A stretch of DNA of 64,000 nt from Litoditis marina (taxonomy: Eukaryota; Nematoda; Chromadorea; Rhabditida; Rhabditidae): assembly GCA_964036275.1 (NCBI GenBank), contig OZ038433.1:31417836-31481835 (forward strand), given 5' to 3'. The notes under the pieces were generated by a model. That model ran no database searches. It had not been told where the DNA came from and worked only from the letters and a program-made list of their open reading frames with translations. This document shows, in pieces, positions 54,245-64,000 of this stretch. The stretch's first letter is position 1. The number at the start of each line of letters is the position of its first letter. A program made the position numbers and the translations under genes.

Positions 54245-57200
54245 ATGGATCCGAAAGAGAAGATGGAACGTGGAACTTCTGAACACAATCTCCATTTTAC
54301 CGTCAACCAAATTCCAAGATGGAACTCCATTGCTCTATTCGGATTTCAGGTTAGTTCAACCATTTTTAAAGATATAACAAACAAATATGTCTGTCTTATT
54401 CTTATAAAAGAACTGTTGAAATTTGCTCAAAATACCCAGTGATCGCGAAATCTTAATCAAAACAAACTGAATATATTGCTGAGTATTTTATAGGAAGTTT
54501 GAATTATTTATCGGAATAATTGCAATATTTCCAGCAAATGATGATCTGTATATCTGGTCTTCTTGTGATTCCTTTCCTTGTGTCCGAAATCGCTTGCGCC
54601 GGAGATCAAACTATACAGCTCAGGTCACTTCCTTCATTTTTCAAACTATTTGTCGGAGAAAAACTTTCTTCCTTGTAAAATTAATCAAACACACATCAGT
54701 CCACTAAGACGTATTTCACTTCCTGATCCGACCCTACTGCGGGATTCCCAAAGGAATCTAGTAGGAACAGACCGACACGGTCAATGTGTCCCTATCAGAT
54801 GTGTTTATTGTTTGATTTCTCCGGTGTTATGATCAACCCGATTGTACTGCGGTTAATGGTAAATATCAAATAGGATCTTGCGCGAGTACCGTGTCCGGTA
54901 CAGACAGAACTTTCACTCGTGTTTTTTGGCATAAACGACCCTGTTATTCTGATCTGCAACTTCGGGGTATTCTGCTCAGGTTTCGGTCTACGTACGTCTT
55001 TTTTTAGAGTTCGCCTGATTGCTGCAACTTTTGTGACGTCTGGCATAGCGACAATCATACAAACCACCTTCGGATTGAGGTCAGCATCGTTGTTTATTTG
55101 GAATGAAGAATCTCATTAAGATAAATATCCTAATATAATTTTCGAATTCAAGCAATAATGTGTTTTTCGGCAACCGCAAACGATGCCTAATCGGCTGGTG
55201 TTCTAGTTTGACTAACTGAGGTACAGTTATAGTTTCTCACATTTGTGTTTCGATCAAACTTCATCTTCTCTCTGAAGTTAAAATCCAAGTTGTTTTACTA
55301 GATTCTTTTCCCTAGCCTGTTCACTAGTGGATAACAAGCTCGGTTTTTGAAGCTTGTTTTACAAGTTGGGCGCGGGGTTACGGTAGCCGGTCAAACGGGT
55401 CAGGGCAGGCTGGCTCTTCCCTCAATACCAGCTTATAAATCATATCCGACACAGTATTATATTTTCTGTTCTACAACGATTATTTGTGGTTTAATCAAAC
55501 AAAAAACGATGAAATTCAGTTTTATTCATGACACAACGCGAACTTACAATTACAACAAAACTATATACTTATACATGAATGAAATATGTGTACTACAAAC
55601 TTACAAACCATTGACATCGCGAGACACATTGCATTGAACGCCAGAAAAAAGATGACTAGTACAAAATTACTGGAGTTTGCCAATTTCATGTTCTCACAAT
55701 ACCATTACTCTTATGAATTAAAAACATTATATTTTAATACTATGATTTGGAAAAATTACCGACTCGACAGATATTTGAATAATATGCAACACAATTCAAG
55801 AGGCCACAAACTTACAACCATACTCCATACACCAAGTCCGACTATTTGACCCAAATTTATCCGTTTTACATCAAAACACGTGAAAATTAATGATTTGGCA
55901 TGAAACCACGCAAAAATTCAAGATGTCACAGCAAAATAAGGTATAATTCTACCGGAATCGGCCGGAAAATAAGGTATTCATAAATTTTTGTAGCTTCCGG
56001 CCTGTTTAGAACTGAATATTTAAAAAAAGAATAAAAAAAAAGTGAAAAAAAAAAACTAAGTGAAAAAAAAGTGGTTGAAGGGGAACTTCATCTGTGTCTG
56101 TGTCCATTCTATCGAATTCTCCTGTCCCAGTTGGAATGTAGGTTGTTCGCAGTTGAACTGAAAAAAAACATTCATACTGAGTCTGACTGTGTCACATAAT
56201 ACTCAAGCCAAACAATAATCTAGCAGTAAGCCCCCTGTTATACCCAAACCCGGCAACGTTTGGGTTTTGAGATCAAACGTACGCAATTTTCATATACTAA
56301 TGCAGTATGCACTTGCACATCTTCGCTTGAATTGTATCACAAAAAACGAGTTAACCTGCAAGTATGTGGTATGTCACTATGCTTAGTTTTTCTTTTACTT
56401 AGTTGTACTTCGTACTTTCTAGAAAATTTTGCCAACAGAAAATAACTTGACGCCGATTAGAATGTTACAACACGACCACCCTTCTTTTGGACTATGACAT
56501 TGAAAGCAGACCAGGCTAGGTTGTCCGAGGCCAGAATGAATGAGAAATGGGCTACTTTTCCTCGACAACGTGAACATTTGTCTATTTTAGGTGCAAAAAT
56601 ATATTATTTTTCACGTGTTTAAACTCAAAAGTGGACTCTTTTTCGTTAAATAGTCGGACCTCACTTGTGTATGAGTACGTTTTAACTTCAACTGATGAAA
56701 TGAAAATGAAAGTTCTGAAGCACAATTTCAATCTGATTCCGAACCCGTGCAATTTCCGCACCTGTCGCTGCTGAGAACGACCCACTGGCTCCCAATGGAC
56801 TTTCCTTCCCTGCACAGGAAAAAGGCTGAAATTTTAATTATGAAAATACTTGAAACATATAACAGACGATAATAGAAACTAACCAGACTTGTAGACTCGG
56901 CTGATAGCTTTCATGGAATTGGAATAAATGTAGTCTCAGACATTCAGGAATAGATAATCTGAAAAAAAATTAATTTAAAAGGTAAGTGCCAAAACAGAGT
57001 TGTACAACTGTCAGCAAACTAGTGAATACAACACCAGTTCTTCACACAATAAAATGGATCTAGATCGTTTCAGAACGTTAGAACCAGTCAAACTTCGAAT
57101 GTAAACGGTTTCATCAGATGATATGCTAGTAATTTCGATACGTGGCAATTGGCCACAAGGCAAATGACATTTAAATTGCAGTTTTGCAAATTGTTTCGAT

Positions 57201-60200
57201 TTCGATTCAGATCTATTCGGGTACTAAAACGGTTCGTTTATGTTGTCTTGTAGACACCCGACAGCGACACCACTTGGGCAATAAACAATATTTGGGTGTA
57301 CAAAAAAGTTTGGCCTCGCAAAGAGCTGAAATAACTCGTGAAATTTAGAGAAATAATATCTTAAACCACAAAATGTACCTCGGCTATACCCGAGATGCCA
57401 TTCTTCACGTAGGTATCAACGAAACTCCAAATGTGTTCCGTCCAACAATCTGTGAAGAGCCTGAAATCAGCAAAATTGTTTTCATCTTTATCACTTCCAC
57501 GCATTAAATATCCGGGCTTGACATGAGGTGGTACATAGGTCATGCTAACTTTTTTGGAGGCGACGATTACTAAAACGTGGACTGAAAATGTGTTTACTGG
57601 TGGGTGTCGCCGCATTGTAAGGAAGCTGCGTGTAAAATGAGTGAACAAAACACATAAATGATAAGCACTATGCTATGAATTAGGGTATTAAGAGCTAAAC
57701 ATCGAGAGACTAAACTATATTCCGGCAATTGTAAATTAATAGCCAGTAAAATTGAACAAAACAACGGCTATTACACGTTTGTCTGCGAACCAGCTTTTTA
57801 ACAAGAATTCATAAAACTCGAGGTATGAGTAGAGCATAGAGCTAGGGAAAAATTATTTTGGAAAAGTAACACCCTACTGGTTGGTGTATGGTCATAGGTG
57901 GAATAGTTTCGGTTAGAGGGTTTCAATAGTTGCACATCCCCTCCACCGAAAACGCTCACTGTTATAGGGACCCTAGGTAAAACCTAATAAACACAGAGTG
58001 ATTTGAGAAGCTATGTCCCCCCCCCCCCAACCATACACCAGTAAAGTTGTCCGAATAGTCAGAAAAATTCGAATAACTGTCTACTTTTTCACCGAAAATA
58101 AGAAAATCGGTCCACTTTAGATGGAAAACTCATTATTTTTGACGTGTTCACATCTGAAACGAACTACTTTCCGTCGCTTAGTCAGACCTTACTGGCCTTT
58201 GCCCCCAACCTACTTCATGGAAATTTTAAGAATCTCCCGGTCAGTTAACCCATACCCCAGTAAGGTTCGACTAAGCGACAATAAGTAATCCGTTTTTAGA
58301 TGTAAACACGTGAAAATTTTGGATTTTTCCTCAAAAGTAGACCGATTTTCATCTTTTCGGCTAAAAAGTAGTCCGTTTTTCGAACTTTTCTGACTATTCG
58401 AACAACCTTGCTGGTGTATGGGGGTACCGCGCCTATGAGTATGGTAGAAAAAAATAAAAACTTACTTAACGACCGAAACATCATCGGTGTACGGCAGTAT
58501 ACAGTGATATGTAAATAATTATCATGGCTGACAGAGATATTACTGACAATTTTGTAAGCCTCTCATGTTCTTGTCTCGCAAATTGAACTATATATAAATA
58601 AATGAGGTAATGAGGTGTAGTGTATGGTTTATTGATAACGTCCAACGTCCTAAGGAAAAATACCTCGTCAAAATGGAGCTGACCTATGCTCTTTTTTCTC
58701 TATTTCTGACTTACGCTTATTATGGGGGCAAACACAGTTGAAAACTCGTAAAAAGTCAAAAAAAAAAGTCTGCAGGGATATAATAATAATAAAAACCGTT
58801 TTCAAGGATCATTTTAATTTCACTCGCATTGAAGTATTTTACTTATGATGCGTCTACAAAATTGAGATTCTAAATCCTAGTAGTATGGACTACTTTTGAG
58901 GATGAAGATAAAATATAAGATTAGTATCAGGCTGGAATGAAAAATACCGTTTTTCGAGTTGTTCTGTACAGCGAATTAGGCCAAAGTTGTTCAAAAAAAT
59001 GCGTGAATATACTGAGATTAGCCCGAGCAGAGACAAATAGCACATTGATTCGCGCAATCAATCTGCCTATTGCCGCCTAATGATAAGAAACATAAAAACA
59101 AGAACTAAATATACCTTGATACTAGGGCGACATTCCCTATCATCTTGTAGTGCACCCAAGATCCAAATAAGATTCGATTCACGGATAAACCTGGAAAGAA
59201 GTTGAAAGTTGCCCAACAGCCCAACTTCGAAAAATAAGCATGCACCAGGACGACTATCCCATAAAAAGAAACCCGATTTTCATCAAAACTGGACCAATTT
59301 TGTCGTTTTCGATAAAAAAGTAGTCCGTTTTCGGAAATTTTTTGGAAACTCGGACAATTTTACTAGTGAATGGAATAAGGAATGAAATTATGGAACTGGT
59401 GACTTCGTGAATTACAAATGTGAAATGTCCGAACTCTCCGAACCAGATAAATCGAAAATTTCACCAAACGTTAAAAGTTAAGTTAAAGTTACCGGAAAAC
59501 ACAAAATAAACATATCTAAAATGCAATGCGAACTAAAAACAATGAAACACACTATCATAACCAGTTTTTTGAAATCTAGTCCATGCGGCCACTTAATTTG
59601 CTTTTTTGGGATGTATACCTCACGCGCACACTATCAGAGATGAGCAAACAGTTATTCACGACAGATGGAACCAAAAACGTCCGCAAATAACGTAAAAACA
59701 AAAAATAATACAAAAATAAATAAAAAGTAGAAAATTTCGAGTTTGAAAATATACCGTAACCCCGACGCATTTTGCGTACGCAATATTCGCAGTTTTGCGT
59801 TTGTCTACCGTAAGACCTTGTTTTACAAGTTGGAAAACTTGGCTGAACCTTGTTTTACAAGTTGATTTTGGGAGAATCTAGTGAAACAACTTGGTGGGGA
59901 ACTTCAGAGTACTCGAACTCCAGGTTGTGTATTCTGCATGGCCCGTCGTTCGCTTTTCTTCCGCCTCTCATTGCCTTTCAAAGCCTGCCGGCCAATAAAT
60001 GTGATGGCGACCTGACAGGTTACATTCCGGAAGAACAATGGATGGACAGACTTCAAACGGTGAGTTTTCATCGAAGAAAAAGTCCAGAAAAATATGTAAG
60101 GAAAATATGTTGAACTCATTCATACGTCTCTTGAAGCACGCTTTGTATTCTGTGTTGAACACTGGTTACATCAAACAGCAAAGAATTATTATTCAGAAAG

Positions 60201-63200
60201 TCGCATATTGTTTGCAAAGCTGCCAATGCCGTGTTTTTAACAACTAGGATTATGCACTTTGGCGCACATGACTCTTGATCAAGCCGAAAAATGTGTTAGA
60301 AGAGATCTATGCTCTTAGACTCAAGGCGGTTGTTCAGGGTTTAGAGATATTTGTGGTGAGATATGGCTAAGAGGATACATTTTGTCTTGAGAAGTATTTT
60401 ATTCGTACTTAAAGGCAGATATCCACGCCAGCATCGAAATTGAGATAAGGTCACTTTCCAATTCTACTTGGGTAGTTACTACCAGAAAATGAGTGTAAAA
60501 AAGACCATTAAAATTGAATGATTGAATTTATTTTTTGAACTTCATCGGGTTTCATCGGAAATCGGGCAGTACCTCTGCGTATATGCGCACCTACCGTAAT
60601 GCAATTTGAGGTTGCGGACTTGCGGGCTGTCTTAGTCATTGTATTTGGGTTTATTTGAATTAAGTTATGATGTCTGAGGTCTTAAATAAGAATAGAATAA
60701 TGGATTACAAACAGAGAAATAGTTTGAGCAACATTTATTTAACACGGTTAAAAACACAACCGCGGCCCAACAGGTTACACGTCCGCGTGACTGCGCGGTA
60801 CTACCGCGGACCTGCAGATTGAGAAATTCGAACATTCACTAACAAATTTACTGTAAAACTTGGGATATTCTTTTTCTTCCTACTATATCTACTAAAAACT
60901 AATAAAAATTAGTCGCTTATAGGCTGTTCACTACATTTTCAATTTGCATGCTGGCGTGGATATCTGCCTTTAAGCAAACTTATTTATTTATTTATGATCA
61001 GTGGTAAATACTCTTAAACACTCTTTTACATGTATCACTCCGTGGGAGCGGATAATTCAACATGCTGCGACCTTAGACTTCCGTACTTTCAGATACAAGG
61101 CTCGCTTGCTTGTGCCGTTGTGGTCATGATACTATTCGGAGCCACGGGAATCGTTGGAAAATTCGCGAAGTTTGTCGGTCAGTAACCGTTCGCATGTTTT
61201 CATGTTACGTATTTAGTTGGTGAAATAGTGTTCATGAGGTGATCTCACAAGGTTCACGGGGAAGTAGATCAGAAGGTTGACACTATCTGACCTGCAGTTT
61301 GATTTTCATTCACAGCACCAGTTTTCTAATTGGACTGAAAAACAACTGAATCAGACTACAGACACAGTAATATTGCAACTCATACCTTACAGTACAGATA
61401 ACCAGAAATCATTCCCTATACCGCCCTTACATATATATAATTCTGGTAAAGAAAACTCAATACAATCTAGTTTATGCAGCTGTTATTGCTTCTCAATTTT
61501 CGTTTTATTTTTTATTTTTTTTTTCAGGACCAATCACCATCACCCCTCTTCTCACTCTGCTCGTGATTTCTACAATTCCAACACTGAATGACAAAATGTC
61601 GCTGCACTGGATCTCCATATTGTAAGGGTCAGAATAATCAAGTTCTGCTTCAAACTAATCGTAAAAACTCTCACAAACCCTAAACAACACAAATCGAAAA
61701 CACATGGATTGAATAGTACATATTTTCCAATAAACATTAACTTTACGACTGGTTGTTATTTAACGAGTTTCTACGACAATTTTGACACCTCCACACTGAT
61801 AAAATTGTAAAAAATGTTTTTTGAACAATGAGAAAAAGGCACTCCTCGTGAGTGTAGAGTTTGCTGAACTATAATGAGAGTATAGAAATTAGTCAAAACA
61901 CACAGTAGTAATTTTGAATTACGCGAGAACGGGCCCGAAATCGGATCTCAATAAATTATGAAGTTTCATGCATTATTAGCATAGTAAAGTGATCCTTGAC
62001 GAATTCATTCTGTTACTTTTTTTATTAATTCAGTCCCCAAAACAATAGTAAGGAAACAATTAAAGCTAACTAACTTAAAATTGGTCTAAACCGGACTTGT
62101 TGTGGCAGTTAGCGGGCCCGATGTCGCAAGCTTTTGGTATATTAGACCTCCTGTCCGTCAACCGTAATTTTGTCCAATCATTGTACAACCTGGAAAATTT
62201 AAGTTGTAGTATAAGAAAATATGTCCGACTCATTTATAACATTTCAGTGAATTCTGTATTCTGATAGCATTCGCAACATTTTTGGAGAATGTTCACGTAC
62301 CTATTCCGTACTTCTCAATGAAAGAAAAGAAACTGCGAGTAAACCGAGTTCGACTATTCGGACAGTTCCCGGTCAGTTTTCTGTGATAAATGTTTTCGTT
62401 ATTCACTGGTAATCATGGTAACCAGCGTTGGTTAGGGTGTGTAGGTCAGCAGGATACGTCTTTCTCACGACATGTAGATATTTTCACTCGAAACACAAAA
62501 GTCGAGAAAAACCTTCGAGTGAAGTATTGTATGTTTTATATTCAGCACGTTGGTATGGAATTCTCAAGATCACCTTGAGTCGGTTCAGCCCGCGATATTT
62601 TCAGTACCTGATCGGGATCGGCCTTGCCTGGTTTCTTTGCTTCATCCTGACTGTGACCGATTTGGAACCAACTGGGGGAGAGGCAAGAACTGACAAAAAT
62701 ATGACTGTTACTGTGCTGAAACACTCGCCCTGGGTACAAGTACCGTACCCAGGTAAGTTATTTTGCATATTGGAGGATCTCACACAATTTTCAACCCATT
62801 GGCCAGTCCCATTTGTATCGGCGAGTGATCGTGCAAATAAGAGAGACGCAGACTGTTTATGCTCTCTTTTGGTTGTACCTGGCCAATATCACAACATCGT
62901 CTCAACTCTTTCTGAGACAAACTCAGATATTACCGTCATGGCTGTTTACTACAAACCAAATTTTTACTCGAGCTTAACAGATTAGTAAGGAAAGCAGCAA
63001 AAAACTATAGCTATTTTCGAACGGAAGTGTAAAGTGCACACAGTGTAACTTAGTGTACACTGAGGAAAGTTTGAGTACCTGAAAACTAGTTTCATTTATA
63101 CATAATTTTGCTGACATATCACCCCCATTGTCATTCCAGGTCAATTTGGAGTTCCGAAGATCTCAGCCGGTCTTCTTCTTGGTTTTGTCGCCTCCACACT

Positions 63201-64000
63201 CGCCTGTATTATGGAAGGAATCGGAGACTACAAAATGTGTGCCAAGGTGAGTATCGTCATAATCAGTATTTTGTTAATAACTATTGTTTGTATAGTTAGA
63301 AGTTTATCAACTGTGTTCAATAGTTCAGGTTTCTCACCAACGCCATCCGCCAGCGTCTTCCGTCAATCGTGCAATTATTTGTGAAGGTACAGTCAAAATC
63401 AATCTTATCTAAATGTTTACAGTAACAATGCTCAAATTCTCTATGTCCTATCGTCTTTGAATCTCGGCCTTCGTGTAATGTATTGTTGGTTTTCTTGTTA
63501 GATCGAACACGAGGTGATATGAAGTTCTTTATTTAGTGCTGACGTTTCGGCGGGTTCGCCGTCTTCAGAGAGTTGACTGATGCCTTTTTCAGGCTCTGAA
63601 GATGGCGAACCCGCCGAAACGTCAGCGCTAGATAAAGAACATCATATCACCTCGTGTTCGGTCTAACAAGAAAACCAACAGTGCTCAAATTGCTCAAAAT
63701 GTTCAGCAGATGTGAATTTATCTGGGAGTACACACCTTTCAGAAGTTTTGAACTCGTTCTATGAGAGTCCCGTGTGAAAGAGAAGATCCCACTCCATCTT
63801 TTCTTTGTTGATCTACTTCTTTATTGGATAGCGTGGTGACTTCAAACAAATTTTTTTTCAAATTGTGATTTGAAAACAAAAAGTGATTGGGAAAACTCAT
63901 AAAATGATGTTTGAGGTCTTGGGTCGGTTCTTGCGGCGTTTATGGGAGTTGGAACTGGTGTCACCACCTACACCGAGAATATTGCAGTAATGCATGTAAC
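54245..64000 (+). CDS. SLC23-family nucleobase/ascorbate transporter, N-terminal part (open at window end)
   Basis: Eleven exons fit: 54245-54349, 54535-54623, 55008-55079, 59924-60059, 61093-61177, 61528-61621, 62248-62371, 62605-62752, 63140-63246, 63329-63386 and 63916-64000, all in phase, giving about 367 residues before the sequence ends. Family marks in order: YTVDDVPPW-type HFTVNQIPRWNSIALFGFQ; ISGLLVIPFLVSEIACAGDQ; FVTSGIATIIQTTFGLR; LHGPSFAFLPP; FGATGIVGKFAKFVGPITIT; FLENVHVPIPYFSMK; IGLAWFLCFILTVTD; AGLLLGFVASTLACIMEGIG then DYKMCAK; RHPPASSVNRAIICEG; GVGTGVTTYTENIAVMHVT. These are the membrane segments and the EGIGDY and ENI signatures of xanthine/uracil/ascorbate permeases (SLC23). 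It should be a 12-14-pass plasma-membrane carrier. The family's conserved (Q/E)S(I/L)GDY appears here as EGIGDY. Intron 3 is 4.8 kb and contains an antisense gene; introns 4 and 10 carry MITEs. Confidence 0.88.
55080..56700. other. Left part of SLC23-like intron 3
   Basis: AT-rich noncoding sequence. TTGTTTTACAAGTTG occurs near 55350 and twice more near 59820 and 59847, so a short repeat flanks the antisense gene at a distance. Bases 56582-56680 resemble half of the inverted repeat at 58029-58424 (ATTTTTCACGTGTTTA and GTGGACTCTTTTTCG). Confidence 0.4.
56728..59190 (-). CDS. Unrecognised antisense gene in SLC23-like intron 3
   Basis: Four minus exons join cleanly: 57460-57379, 57325-57258, 56958-56884 and 56809-56728, ending in TGA. 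They read LFTDCWTEHIWSFVDTYVKN..GIAE, LFARPNFFVHPNIVYCPSGV, LSIPECLRLHLFQFHESYQP and GSQWVVLSSDRCGNCTGSES. The cysteine pairs and NCT sequon suggest a secreted or luminal protein. Upstream, 59190-59115 (FIRESNLIWILGALQDDREC) and about 57625-57550 (LPYNAATPTSKHIFSPRFSN) look like earlier exons and join to each other in phase 0, but the second ends in phase 1 at its only donors while the next exon needs phase 2. A frameshift, a missed exon or a broken gene could explain this. No start codon was placed. I do not recognise the family. Confidence 0.45.
58029..58424. mobile_element. Inverted-repeat element, ~400 bp
   Basis: CCATACACCAGTAAAGTTGT on the left pairs with ACAACCTTGCTGGTGTATGG on the right. 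The arms of about 190 bp contain AAGTAGTCCG/CGGACTACTT-type blocks and meet near 58235. Related single arms occur near 59270-59370 and 56582-56680. Confidence 0.8.
60409..60973. mobile_element. 565-bp MITE in SLC23-like intron 4
   Basis: TTAAAGGCAGATATCCACGC followed by CAGCAT at the left end is exactly complementary to the right end ATGCTG then GCGTGGATATCTGCCTTTAA. The terminal inverted repeats are about 26 bp. The interior is noncoding. Confidence 0.85.
63484..63680. mobile_element. ~197-bp near-perfect palindromic MITE in SLC23-like intron 10
   Basis: GTTGGTTTTCTTGTTAGATC on the left and the reverse of it on the right. The arms pair through CGAACACGAGGTGATAT, CTGACGTTTCGGCGGGTTCG and CTTCAGAG, with a short centre (GTTGACTGATGCCTTTTTCA). 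Confidence 0.85.

Noticed and set aside
62428..62985. 185-codon single-exon gene
   Set aside because: Only 62605-62752 of it fits the SLC23 family. The upstream part reads through the intron before the GATATTTTCAG acceptor and the downstream part reads past the GTAAGT donor.
63545..63640. Hammerhead ribozyme in the palindromic MITE
   Set aside because: CTGATG..CGAAACGTC resembles the core, but the CTGANGA box reads CTGATGC and the required stems compete with the long palindrome. A covariance scan would decide.

Overview
This window is animal nuclear DNA, most likely from a Caenorhabditis-like nematode. The genes are split into many short exons with GT..AG introns and the strict nematode-type TTTCAG acceptor. 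Two genes are seven-pass chemoreceptors of the Srt class, a nematode-specific family. Start codons often follow a TTTCAG-like site, as expected for spliced-leader trans-splicing. The species cannot be fixed from the sequence alone.

Layout. 1-6.7 kb: two tandem copies of a PMP3/UPF0057 small membrane proteolipid gene, each with its own duplicated upstream region. 6.9-10.1 kb: a minus-strand globin-like gene, incomplete as seen, next to a long inverted repeat and a tandem array of about 130-bp units rich in TGACGTCA. 11.5-16.7 kb: a complete ten-exon srt gene (323 residues). 18.7-47.4 kb: a second srt gene (325 residues) with the same ten exons and intron phases, but with one 23.3-kb intron. 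54.2 kb to the window end: the first eleven exons of an SLC23 nucleobase/ascorbate transporter homologue, open at the right edge, with a second antisense gene in its third intron.

The 23-kb intron (23598-46914) is the most unusual part. It holds a minus-strand nested gene whose exon phases can be chained, several tRNA-containing SINE-like repeats, a 308-bp MITE, a LINE ORF1 pseudogene with an (ATT)n tail, and a 14.4-kb block of three head-to-tail units. Each unit begins TCTATAT or TCTTTAT..TATAAAG and ends CGCTAG, which fits Helitron termini (5' TC, 3' CTRR). The block splits a tRNA-derived SINE: the head lies on its left and the tail on its right. The third unit carries about 22 copies of a 149-bp satellite with higher-order structure. 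The first two units lack it.

The rest is intergenic DNA and introns with many inverted-repeat elements. These include a 1.55-kb foldback element with about 675-bp arms and several MITEs of 200-700 bp. The genes do not form a pathway. The linked srt pair and the linked PMP3 pair are local tandem duplications. Exon limits were called by eye from splice signals, reading phase and family similarity.
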